The position numbers were made by a program, and so were the translations under genes. The notes beneath the pieces are model-generated. The model worked only from the letters and a program-made list of their open reading frames with translations. It was not told the origin of the DNA and searched no databases. From NCBI GenBank assembly GCA_029717555.1, contig JAMDHS010000032.1, forward strand, positions 124,001-188,000: DNA of 64,000 nucleotides. Reading direction: 5' to 3'. The number at the start of each line of letters is the position of its first letter. Within the stretch, counting starts at the first letter, position 1. Source of the stretch: Peribolospora baueri. Its lineage: Eukaryota; Basidiomycota; Peribolosporomycetes; Peribolosporales; Peribolosporaceae. Positions 54,580-64,000 of the stretch are shown one piece after another.

Positions 54580-57500
54580 TCATCGTGGACACCGGGGTCC
54601 GCTCTGCGGCCGAGAACGTCGAGGGAACGTAGACGAGCCTCCCGGCCCTTTCGAAGCGTCGGGGAAGGTGGCGGTCGTCAGGCGCTGAGCCGTGCCGAGT
54701 GAAGGCGTGTTGTTCCCCAGCACGCTGAAAGGCGCCCGCGCAACAGAGCCGACCGTCTTCGGCGTGGTCCGGTCCAACGACTTGTCCTCCTCCGCGTCCT
54801 CGACGATGCTGCCTATTGTCCTGTTAGCTGCGCCGCCAGCCCTCTTCTTTCCTCCCCCGATGCCCCCAACGGAGAACAAGCTGCTTCGGCGTATAGCCCT
54901 GCCGGACGCTGCCCCGGGTCGGTGGACGGAGGGTTGATGCGCCTTGGCGGTAGCCGACGAGCCCAAGCCCGTGCTGCTATTGTTGCTGGGCGTATTCACG
55001 TCCGAGGCGTCCTCCCACTCTCCGGTCGAGCTGCCGTCCGCATCGCTGGCATTGCCAGGTCCAGAGACAGAAGCGGAGGACGGTTCGCTCGACTTCTTCG
55101 CAACGACGATGCTTCCAGAGCTGTCGTCCGCCTCGCTGCTCGCAGTGTCACCGGGACTGGTGCCAGCGCTACTGCTGCCACTGCTGCTGACTTGAGCGCC
55201 GTTCGGCATGTGTCCCGACCTGTGTACGCCTCCTTTCCCACCATCGTCTATGGCTCCTTCCCCGGCTTCGTCTGCCCACCTGAACGCCTTCTTCTGCGCC
55301 GCCGGCTGCAAGGATGGGCGAGAGAACGACGGAGGGGAAATTCCGCTGAGTCTTCTTCCGCTGCTCGACATGCGCGGCCGACGCTTGGCGGGCGACGGCA
55401 CTTTGTAAGGACTCGTTACTGACGAACTGCTGCGCACCGTGCGCCGCGTTGGCGCCGGAGAGCTCGCAACCGCCACAACCGCAGAGGGGCGGCGAGACCG
55501 CGCAGTCGCCGCGGTAGACCGAGTGGTCGCTGGGGCAGCGTGGGAGGCGGGCGGGATGGAGGCACGAGCCTTTGTATGGGGCCTATATGAAGAAGCGAGA
55601 GTGGCTTTGGCGCCTTGTGCGGCGGACGGTCGAGGAGGAGAGACGGTAGCCTTGCCGGCGATCTTGATGAACGCCTCGTCGTTCGTCTTGCTCACCGCTC
55701 TCAGCGTCTCGGCGAGCGCCCTGAGCGATGCGCTCGTCTCAGGCTGGCCCTCCCTCCCATCTTCATTCACCATGGCTGCCGCTCGCACCTCGAGCACGCC
55801 AGCCGCGTCCTTGAGAGCGACGGTTGCCCTTGCACCAATGCTGGCCGTCATCGCCACGCGGTCCATTTCAGCCTCTAGAGCAGCCATCATACGCTCGTAC
55901 CGGATTTTGAGCGCAGCGTGCTCCCGGTCAAGAGTCAACTTCTTTGCCTGCTCGCGCATCGCCTCAGCAGTCTCCTCGTCGAAGTGGTTGTTCCGATGCG
56001 CCATAAGCAGAGCCCCGTCGTGTAGGTTGATGGTATTGGAGAGACTCGAGATCTGACGTTGCGACTCCGACTCAGTCGTCTGAACAAGCTCGCGCTGGAG
56101 CAGCTCCTGCAACAAAGCGCGCTCCGCTTCGACGTCTGCGGGTGCAGCCTGTCCGTTCGAGGTGCGCGACGCGATCTCCTCGTCAAGGGACTGAATGCGT
56201 TTCCGAAGAGGCCGAAGACGAGCTTCTGCGGCGGCGACCCGGGCCTGAGCGGCAACTCCTTCCTTGAGGGCGGAACGAATGACCTGGTCGGTGCGCGTAC
56301 ACATGTCGCGCTTGACGCCCTCGTACTCCCTTCTCATTTCCGCTTTCCTTCGTCGGTCCGCGTCGCTCTCCGCAGCCACCCGGTCGGCCAGCTTGGCTTT
56401 GAGCTCCTCCACCTCCTTGCGGAGCTCGTAAATCGCCTGAACGTACTGCGCCACGTGCCTCTCCACGTTGACGAGGTTGCGCGACACTTTCGTCTTGATG
56501 TTTTTCGCCCGGTTGGCGTACTGCAACGTGTTCCTCGTCTCGTCGTAGTGCGTCGAAATGGGACTGATGCAGACGATCATCACCGTCTTACAGTTCCCGC
56601 CGAGCGAGAATTTGAGCAGCCGGGTAAGCTTGCTGTCTCGGTAGGGTATATGACCGCCCTTACGCCCGCCGGATTCGCACAGCGCGTTGATGCAGTTGCC
56701 CAGGGCAAGGAGGCTCTTGTTGATATTGGCTCCCTCCTTCATTCTCATGCCCATGTTTGTAGTAGCACTGGCCCTCTCGCTGCCAGCCAGGTCGATGATG
56801 CTCAGCGTGGCAGACGTGGTCGTCCTCGTGACGTCCGCGGTACGGGGCTGTTGCGTGATGTTGATCTGAAGCACGGCGTGTGAGCGTGAGCTAACCGCGT
56901 TAGCTTGAGTGGGAGACATGGTTCGGCGATTGTTGCCTTCGTGGATCAAGTTGAGCACCTCCTGCGGCGACGAGGGGCGATGCTCGGTGAGGTTGTTGAC
57001 CGAGATCTTGTTCGCGCTGTCCTCGCGCAGAGCCAGACCACTGGCATTGGTGGTAGGGGTGGGAGAGAGCAGGTCGCGAATGGTTTCGTTATAAATCTCC
57101 AGGTAAGAGAGGCTGATCTCAGTAATCTGCTCGTCCTTCACATCTTCTATCCTGTTGAAGAGCTCCTCCATCGTCAAAAATACAAGTCCTGGGTCTTCGG
57201 GTGTGCCGCTGATGGTGTGCGTCTTGCCGCAACCGGTGGCCTGTAATCAGAGAAAAGGCGAGAAGAGCCGAGGTAAGCGATCAGATGCGCCGAATTTAAC
57301 ATACGGGCGCATGCAGCTTGACTTTCATCACTCACGCCGTAAGCAAAGACCGTTGCATTGTATCCGTTCATTAACCCGTCCAAAAGAGGTTTACTCGTCC
57401 CCTCAAAGACATCCCTCTGCCCGTGCTGAGCACCAAAGACTCGATCAAAAGCGTACCGCATGTCCTTGGCTCGCCGGTTGCCATGAGCGAAAGAGTTTTG

Positions 57501-57839
57501 AAAGCGCTGCACCGGGTTGGCCTCAGGCGGGTCGAAGATGAGCACCTTGTCGTCGACGATCTCGATGATGGATCTGAGGTATTTGGCTCGCTTGAGAGGC
57601 GTCGAGGAGGAGCTGGAGCCTCCGGTGAGGGCGCCGTCGCCGAGAAAAGGCGCATATTCGTCTGTGGGAGCAAGCTGGCCGACTTCCTTGGATGACAGCG
57701 GCCGCGCGCGGACTGTGGATGGTTGGAGCACAAGCAGAAGCGCTCAGAACCACGCCGGACGGTAGACGGTACAATGCATAACGGCAGCAGCGGACGGCAA
57801 CGTACCGGCCACTTGGATAGAGGCGTCAGCACCGAGCAT
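54580..57839 (-). CDS. KIP3: Kinesin-8 family motor (Kip3-like)
   Basis: Exons 57839-57806, 57712-57336 and 57240-54580 encode 1023 residues with an N-terminal motor domain. The start MLGADASIQVA|VRARPLSS matches the first kinesin strand. The P-loop ATGCGKTHT follows the second splice, a form typical of kinesin-8. Switch I NAVSSRSHAVLQ, switch II DLAGSERASA and HIPYRDSKLTRLLK are intact. A neck and coiled coil follow (YVQAIYELRKEVEELKAKLAD). The C-terminal 400 residues are basic and Ser-rich, as expected for the microtubule-binding tail. Kinesin-8 motors walk to microtubule plus ends and limit their length, positioning nuclei and aligning chromosomes. The stop at 54580-54582 leaves no coding frame beyond it. 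Confidence 0.93.
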
Positions 57840-58257
57840 TACTGTTGGGTACGGCCTTGGTGCACCGTTGAGGAGGGTTTACGGCTGTGAGGTGGTATCG
57901 GCATCGACACCAGCTGGTCGCTGGCGGAAGGGTGTGTGTGAGTCGAGTGAAGGGGGGAGTAAAGATGGAAGTGAAACAGCGAGTGGCGTCGAAGTACATT
58001 AAGTGTGTGTCCGTGACGATTCCCTCCCTCCCGCTCTCTCCCGTCATCTCCCTGCGCCGACCATTCATAAGATCGGTGGATGTTACTTTTGGTGCCGCAC
58101 GGCGCGCCCTTCGCGTCTGGTGCGTGTCAGTCACGTGCCACTAGGGATATCACGTGCCGATCACTACTCCGCCACATGCCGTTGAGTCGAGGGAGAGCGA
58201 GCGAGCGATTGAACTCTCGTACTCGACGCACGGACCGCACAAGATCCGCGGCTCACT
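57840..58257. promoter_or_regulatory. Bidirectional promoter region, kinesin-8 / TFC1
   Basis: 418 bases between two divergent start codons. It contains two CACGTG E-box-like words within TCACGTGCCA (58132-58141) and ATCACGTGCC (58149-58158), both close to the TFC1 start. CACGTG is bound by Cbf1/Pho4-type bHLH factors in fungi. Confidence 0.55.
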
Positions 58258-61002
58258 ATGAGTGGCACATCGCGAGCAGAAGAAGCCGAAAATGCGCCTC
58301 CTTTGGCGCCCATTGACACATTGCCGACAACGAACATCATGGCGATTGAATATCCTGGCCACGTCTCCACCCAGTCCATCCCTGCCGCCCTGCACACGCT
58401 CGGTGGGAATCAAGCGATGGCCCGGGCGTTCAAGCGCAACGGCGGGTTGCTCGAGTTGAGGTTCAGCCCGGAGAACTCTTATTTACATTCCATTCCAGGA
58501 GAAGTGCTTGACACAGGCAATTTGGTCCTGAAAATCGTCAAGCGGCGGAGGAAGCGGAAGGCTGCCGCCGGTCGAAGCTCAGAGGCGATGGATGTGGATG
58601 GCACGGCGGATGGCATGTCAACGTCGGTCGCACAGTCCTCCAGGGACGGTGAACAGGAAGTTGCGACACAAAGATCGGGCCAATATTCAGCCGAGCTGGT
58701 TGGTTTGGTCAAGAAGACGGCCAGGTTCAGAGGTGAGCATGCATTTGGCATGGTAGTGAGCTTCGCGGTGATCCTTGTTCCTCACTTCACACGTGTTTTT
58801 AGCCATCGCCGACTACTCATATCAGCCGGACATGGACCAGCCCATTCCGAAGCTTCTCGAGTCTATGATAAAGATGGATGGTTAGTATTTTCTCGGACTT
58901 GGAGGTCATGGTCTTTCGCCACCATCGCTCATCTCGATCCTGCGTCTTACTGCCTTCAAGCCGCTGCCCTTCAGGCCTTTCGTTTCGGGCCACGGACCGA
59001 GGAGTATACCGTTTTCGAAAAACTTTCAGACGTGGAGACGAGCGCGGCTTCCGAGAAGGGAAAGGGCAAAGCGAGGCGAGGGGGTGTCGAAGAGAACGGC
59101 ATGTTGCGCAAAAGCAACCTCCACCTCATTCCGCCGCCGGTGTTCAGTCGCATAAGCGTGCCCGGATCTTACAAGTGAGCTCGCTTTTCGTACACAAGCT
59201 TAGTACGCATGAAATATTGCTGATTTCTATCAATATTGACAGCTACAAGCAGAATTCCGCTTCCCAAATCGTATCGGCCACACGTCCAGACAGTACTGAA
59301 ATCCAGCGGTATAGCTATACAATGAAGTGGAAAGCACTGGGCTCTGAACCGATGCGACACGCTGATCCAGGACCTGTGAGTGAGATGTCAGTCTCCTACC
59401 CCAAATTCTTCTCCGAGCACTCTCCTCACCGCGGCTCTCCGCTGTGTGATAGGTACCCAGCGGTCCGACGAAAGAGGTGGAGGCCGAAAAGAAGAACCTG
59501 GACCCGAGATTGCTCAAGAAGCTCGAGGAGGTGCGCGAAGAGGGCACTGTTTTTTTTGCGTTGGTTGGTCGTCCTGACCCGATCCATTTTTGGCTGCCCT
59601 CGTCCAGCTCTTCCAAGAACGACCCATTTGGACGCGTTTGGCGTTGATGAACCAATTTCCGGCAGAGGACCAGAAATCGCTTCATCTGTAGGTTCACAGA
59701 GAACACTAACGTTTATAAGATGGCTTTTTCGTAGCTGGCGCTCTGGCCTCGCGATGATCGCTGACCCGTCGCTTGTCGTTGTATTCCCGTTCTAAGCACC
59801 AAGGCATACGTCGTATCTGTTTCGTACTGCTTTGTCGACGGGCCCTTCCGCGGCACTCTAGTCCGCTTCGGCTATGATCCGCGACAAGATCCTGATTCCA
59901 GATTGTGCGTTCTCCTCGTCTCTTCTAACCTATCGTAGCCAGGTACACTGATGCGGAGCTTGGCTCGTCTCTGCAGTTATCAGCGCGTTGTTCTTCGAAA
60001 TCTCGGCAACACTACCGTTAGGGGTCAGTCCGCTGCCAAGAGCCGGCTTGAAGGCAGACAGAGCACGGGCAATGGGGTTGAAGGCGCTGCTGAGTGCGTT
60101 CACCTTCTGTTCGCGGGGCTCTAGAGATAATCGTTAACGGCTCTTTTGCCGTCCCTTCTCAACTGATCTTCTCCGACTCTCGTCCACCCGACCACTGACC
60201 TGTTTCGCGCAGAATGTCCCACATCTTCGACGGGGTGCACCTCCACCGCAACGTGGGCAACTTCCAGTTGTGCGACATCACAGATCCTCTCATCCGCCAC
60301 TACGTCTACTGCACCGACCGAGGCGTGCGGGAGCGCTGCGAAGACCCCTATGGCTGGTACCCTTATTCCACGTTCGAGTGCATTCGCGAGCTCGTGAAGA
60401 CCAAGTTCTTCGCCTTGCTCGAGGGGAAGCCGATACCGGAAGGAGAATCTAGCAGAATCCTGGCAGCGTACAACCAACAACACGACGGTGAGGGAGAGGG
60501 GGGTTGGGACGAGGATGCGGCCGTTGTGCAGATGGAGGACGCGGTGGAAGAGGGAGGCCGAGGTGGAGGGGACTCAGCGTCGGCTCCGTCTGCGCAGGGC
60601 ACGCAGTCGACGTCGACGTCGACGCCACCACAGCCGAAGAAGGGGAGGGGGAGAGGTAAACAATCCGGAGTGAATACCGCCGCTGAGATGGTGAGTCTTT
60701 TCTGGTTCTATCATTGCTCTTGTATTCGTTCAGTGTGCTAAAGATCCGTCGGTCCCTTTCCACGTGACGCGCGTGACTTGCTCCCACTTTACCTATCTGG
60801 AACTGGCCGCCCCTACCTTGTTTCGTGTTCGACTCGACCCTGTCCCGTCATGTCTTGACAGGCGGCACGCCTCAACTATGCACTGGAGCATGAGAGAGTG
60901 ATTGCAGCTGCGACAACCCCGGCTGCGGAGATGAGTCCTTCGGAGGCGGGAGGAGCGGCGGATGACGAGGGCGAGGGCGGAGGGGAGGCGCCAGTGGCTT
61001 AG
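58258..61002 (+). CDS. TFC1: Transcription factor TFIIIC subunit Tfc1 (GTF3C5)
   Basis: Ten exons: 58258-58732, 58803-58880, 58961-59174, 59243-59375, 59453-59530, 59608-59687, 59797-59904, 59977-60093, 60213-60690 and 60862-61002. They encode 633 residues (yeast Tfc1 has 649). Recognisable blocks are VEYPG-like IEYPGHVS, GNQAMARAF, LELRFSPE, the linker SNLHLIPPPVFSRISVPGSY, NYKQNSASQIV, then ERPIWTRLALMNQF, CFVDGPFRGTLVRFGYDPRQDP and QLCDITDPLIR. A C-terminal PYGWYPYSTFECIRELVKTKFFAL follows. This subunit lies in the tau-A part of TFIIIC and contacts box A of tRNA genes. The acidic tail fits other fungal orthologues. The exon 6/7 junction (acceptor TCTAAG at 59796) is the least certain splice. 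Confidence 0.88.
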
Positions 61003-61879
61003 GGAGTCGAGGGCGGGAGAAAGCATCGCCATCGTTGTCGCTCTCTCACACCGGGTTCGCCGCCAATGCGGAAATGGGCAAATTGGTGTTCAGGATCCTT
61101 CCCTCAGTGTCGCGCGTCGTCTGCGGCCGCCACCATGCCGCAGACGTGCGCGGCCCAGTTTGTCGGCCGCGTCTGCTTGTCTTCCCGCGAACCTTCCGAA
61201 AACCATCTGCGAGTTGAAGGCAGGCGATGTGTTTGTTTAAAGTGGCGTGTCATCGTAGTCAATCTAAACGAAGTCGTGCCTCGAGACGTGTCTGCCAAAG
61301 CCCGACGTGGATGCAACGAAGCCGAACCGGTTTCGGTCTGCGGACCATCGTCCTTGTTAGAGCTGTGAAGAGAGAGGCCCGTACCGGCAGGGATGGCTGG
61401 GTGAAGTGGATTGAAGAGTGCTGAGATGAACTGGTGAAGTGTCCCAGGACAAAAGAGGCATGTTCACATGTAGGCCGAGTAGAGAGCACAGCCGAGCCCG
61501 GCTGATCGCTCGGGCGGGACGCGACTCGACGGACGTCTTTCCGATTGCCAGCGCGAACCTGAGCACGCCGTCGATCTCGATCTTCCTCCCCACAACTACC
61601 ATCCCTTGTTGCAAACTCGTTGAGCAGGGCCGTCAAGGTCGGGACGCTGGCAGCCCCGGCCCCTCTGTTGGCTCGAGGTGAGCAACCAGTCGGATCTTTT
61701 TTTCGCTCCTCTTTGCCTATATCATCACCCGCCGACCGATACGCGCCTGATCGCTCGAGTCTCTTCGGTCACGTTGCTCCCAGGCTGACCGCCCGGACCC
61801 ACCGCGCTCCGCCTCCTTTTGCCGTCGCCCTTTCCATGAACCCCCCCGCCGTCTACCTCTCTGCCCCTCTCAGCTTGTG
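61003..61879. other. Intergenic, TFC1 to PHD-finger gene
   Basis: 877 bases, tandem plus-strand genes. It carries the TFC1 3' UTR and the PHD gene promoter or leader. The last 200 bases are pyrimidine-rich and end in CCCCTCTCAG at 61864-61873, which looks like a splice acceptor 6 bases before the proposed ATG. A 5' UTR or first coding exon upstream is therefore possible. Confidence 0.45.
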
Positions 61880-61880
61880 A
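61836..61880 (+). other. Upstream ORF overlapping the PHD-gene start codon (TGATG)
   Basis: ATG at 61836 opens a 14-codon frame (MNPPAVYLSAPLSL) whose TGA shares its last base with the ATG at 61880. If the region is in the mature mRNA, this is a termination-reinitiation arrangement. If the CTCTCAG at 61873 is a real acceptor, the uORF is intronic and irrelevant. Confidence 0.4.
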
Positions 61881-64000
61881 TGAGACCCCCCTGCTGCTAC
61901 AGATGCAACAGCTACCGCCATAACCACCAGTCCTACCTCCTCGCCTGCGCCCGCTGCCTTCGGACCGTCCACCACAGCTGCGACGACCCACCGACGATCG
62001 ACGCCGAGCTACGGTATATGATCCGCTGCGACGATCTGGGCAAAGGCGGCGGCACGGACGACTGGACGTGCGGCAGTTGTCGCGGTCGCCTCTCTCAGGC
62101 CCTTGGACGCAGGTGGAGCGACACCACAGCCGTGGCGCGGGCGCAGGGCGTCAACGGCCAGGGCACCACCGAGTGGTCTTGCAGGGAGAGAGATGGAGGA
62201 GAGGAGTACATGTCCAGGACAAGCTTTCCGGAGGAGTTGTGGCGGCAAGCGGGTCCGTCGCGACCCGCTTCGACCGCCCCGACCAAGGTATTCGTGCCGC
62301 GCGTGAGCAACTTGGAGTCGCATTCGTACACGTCGTCCCTATTCGACCGTCTCCCAATACCTTCCACAGTCCCGTCCGGTCACCATCAACCAGACCCCGC
62401 TCCATCCAAACCTCTGGCCCCGCAGCCATGCGCACCTCCACCGACATTCGTCTCCTCGCCTACTTACCGCCCGTCTAGACCGTTCACTTCGCCCGCCCAA
62501 CCGACTGTCGCTAACGACGTACATCGCTATCCATCTGTAGCATCGCCTCGAGAACCTGGCCAGGCCGGCATGAACGGGCCTTTCCTTCTTCACCCCAGTC
62601 CAACCCAGCACCCTGTGATGTCGCTCTCCCCAGACCATCGTATGGTGGCGCAATCGCACCCACCGCCCACAACTACGAGACCGCTAGGCAGCGTTCCGCA
62701 GCTTTTCCCTGCTCATGGCCTCATGCGCGTGCCAACGTACGCCGACGATGAACGTCTTGAACAGGCCGTCGACAAGCCCTTTTCTCCTCGCCTCTTAGGA
62801 CATCCGGCTGTTAGTCTGCCACGGATGGTGGGTGCTCCCACTTACGCTCCTCCTCATTCTCCTGTTTCTCAGGCCCCGGCAAACCGAGAGAATCTTCAGA
62901 CGCCTCCGAGGACGCCCGAGACATTTTATCCGGACGGCTGGCCTCCTCCATGGAGGCCCTCAGTAGAGCCGTTCAGCCCGGCTGCAAACCAGGAACATCT
63001 TCTTATGTCTCAGTCTCCCTCGCAAGCCTCGCCAGGAGCTACGACGTCTCCTGCGGAATCGCGAATGTCATCTTCGAGCCTGTCCAGTCCGGATCGACTT
63101 CCAATCTCACCTGCGCCTCCCCCTGCGCCGCCTTTGGTGGCGCGGAGTGCACCCGCGGGGGGCGTCCTGCGCTCGCCGCCCAATGATGTTGCTCCGCCTC
63201 TTTCTCCTGTTCGTTCGGCCCCTCCCAAAGCGGCCACGATAAGGCTGAGCGCACGCTCCCAGCAGTATCTGCAGCATGCTTCTTCAAGCTCCAGATTCTC
63301 TTCGCCCTCTCTTTCGTCTTCTCGTTCCCTGTCACCTTCAAAGGGCGCTACGGATCCGAACGGCATTCATCATCAATCGCTGGAGGACGCGACCAGACAT
63401 GTCAACGAAGCCGTCCGCGGAGATAGAGGCAGAGGCGGGGGCCTCAAGCTCATTTTGAAGCCACCGTCTCCACATGCTCCTGCCCCTCCAGCGACAGATG
63501 GCGATGTAGCCGGAACCGGTACGGACGGCGTGCAAACGCAAGACTCGCCAACAACACCCTCTCATACTTTCTCCCAAGCCGCCACCACTCCGTCGCCTTC
63601 TTGCCATCCGGAAACGCCCGTCATCAGTTTGGTGGATGTGGCTCCGGGGACGGCGAGCGCCATGGCGACAAACGCCAACAGCAAGGTGGGCGTGATCACA
63701 GGCACAAGGAAGCTGCTCCCAGGCCGTAAGCGATCGGCCAGCTCGTATTCCACGTTCGCAATCCCGTCCGCGGATCCCACGACGTCCGGAGTGCCAGTTC
63801 CGGAACGGCAGCAGCTATCGCTAACGCGCGTGAAGAAGCGGCGAGAGGAGGAGGAAATTTCAGGTGCCAATCTCGCGCTGAGGAGGGTTGTCGCTTCGCG
63901 GCAACAGCAGCTGCACCAACATCAGTGGGAACAGTCGCAGCACCAGCTCCAGCAGCATGGTCAGAGCCAACAGCAGAACCCTCGTCGATCGGAGAAGCAG
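61880..64000 (+). CDS. PHD-type zinc finger protein, 3' end outside window
   Basis: A continuous frame of at least 707 codons, open to the window edge. The N-terminus is a C4HC3 PHD-like finger: CYRCNSY, 13 residues on CARC, then HHSC, and WTCGSC after a loop containing IRCDDLGKG. PHD fingers read histone H3 tails. The remainder is Pro/Ser-rich with many SP sites (SPSPSK-like, TPPRTPE). A short conserved-looking GGLKLILKPPSP, a basic patch LLPGRKRSASS and a Gln/His-rich end follow. No other domain is seen before the edge. A splice acceptor-like CAG six bases upstream of the ATG means the true start may be in an earlier exon. It is probably a chromatin-associated regulator, inferred from the finger only. 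Confidence 0.72.
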   Translation, partial: MRPPCCYRCNSYRHNHQSYLLACARCLRTVHHSCDDPPTIDAELRYMIRCDDLGKGGGTDDWTCGSCRGRLSQALGRRWSDTTAVARAQGVNGQGTTEWSCRERDGGEEYMSRTSFPEELWRQAGPSRPASTAPTKVFVPRVSNLESHSYTSSLFDRLPIPSTVPSGHHQPDPAPSKPLAPQPCAPPPTFVSSPTYRPSRPFTSPAQPTVANDVHRYPSVASPREPGQAGMNGPFLLHPSPTQHPVMSLSPDHRMVAQSHPPPTTTRPLGSVPQLFPAHGLMRVPTYADDERLEQAVDKPFSPRLLGHPAVSLPRMVGAPTYAPPHSPVSQAPANRENLQTPPRTPETFYPDGWPPPWRPSVEPFSPAANQEHLLMSQSPSQASPGATTSPAESRMSSSSLSSPDRLPISPAPPPAPPLVARSAPAGGVLRSPPNDVAPPLSPVRSAPPKAATIRLSARSQQYLQHASSSSRFSSPSLSSSRSLSPSKGATDPNGIHHQSLEDATRHVNEAVRGDRGRGGGLKLILKPPSPHAPAPPATDGDVAGTGTDGVQTQDSPTTPSHTFSQAATTPSPSCHPETPVISLVDVAPGTASAMATNANSKVGVITGTRKLLPGRKRSASSYSTFAIPSADPTTSGVPVPERQQLSLTRVKKRREEEEISGANLALRRVVASRQQQLHQHQWEQSQHQLQQHGQSQQQNPRRSEKQ

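Noticed and set aside
1-64000. Transposons, viral remnants, CRISPR or toxin systems
   Set aside because: No transposase, reverse transcriptase, integrase or capsid motifs, no long terminal or inverted repeats, and no regularly spaced repeat array were seen in either strand.

Overview
The window is a eukaryotic nuclear segment from a GC-rich fungus, most likely a basidiomycete. I infer this from the short spliceosomal introns (about 70-230 bp, mostly GTGAGT...CAG), many introns per housekeeping gene, and long Ser/Pro-rich disordered proteins around conserved fungal domains. The subphylum (Ustilaginomycotina versus a Pucciniomycotina yeast) cannot be settled from the sequence alone. I see no prophage, transposase, reverse transcriptase, CRISPR array, rRNA or convincing tRNA.

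Layout. 56-1193 (+): 3' part of a Bsd2/Ndfip adaptor. 1835-4690 (+): Tos4/Plm2-like FHA protein. 5319-11468 (-): SH3 + WW-like + RasGEF protein of the Cdc25 type. 13295-16123 (-): CRIB-motif protein with a long array of Ser-Pro motifs. 16777-19449 (-): PPR-like, probably mitochondrial. 20236-21624 (+): ribosomal P0. 22693-23164 (-): V-ATPase subunit e. 23530-26266 (+): C3HC/Rsm1-like zinc finger protein. 26825-27974 (-): short-chain dehydrogenase. 28441-29275 (-): complex I NDUFS6-type zinc subunit. 30700-35345 (+): Yta7/ATAD2. 37178-38920 (-): two-finger C2H2/C2HC transcription factor. 39095-43941: gene-poor 4.8 kb. 43942-46244 (-): NADH pyrophosphatase. 46831-51579 (+): second RasGEF, with an N-terminal GTPase-like domain. 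52433-54220 (+): dienelactone hydrolase family protein. 54580-57839 (-): kinesin-8. 58258-61002 (+): TFIIIC subunit Tfc1. 61880-64000 (+): PHD-finger protein running off the edge.

There is no operon or obvious pathway cluster; these are independent genes with divergent, convergent and tandem spacing. The only loose theme is small-GTPase signalling: two RasGEFs of different architecture and a CRIB (Cdc42/Rac-binding) protein lie within about 46 kb. Exon boundaries were worked out by hand from splice consensus, reading phase and recognised protein motifs. In the multi-exon models the summed exon lengths are divisible by three.

Most interesting items: the second RasGEF carries a GTPase-like module that keeps the P-loop but lacks recognisable G3 and G4 motifs. 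Two introns appear to use GC-AG boundaries. The transcription factor's two zinc fingers are separated by an intron holding a 50-bp C tract and a (GAAA)n microsatellite. Two genes have open, frame-preserving introns. A 14-codon upstream ORF overlaps the PHD gene's start codon as TGATG, unless it lies inside a 5' intron.
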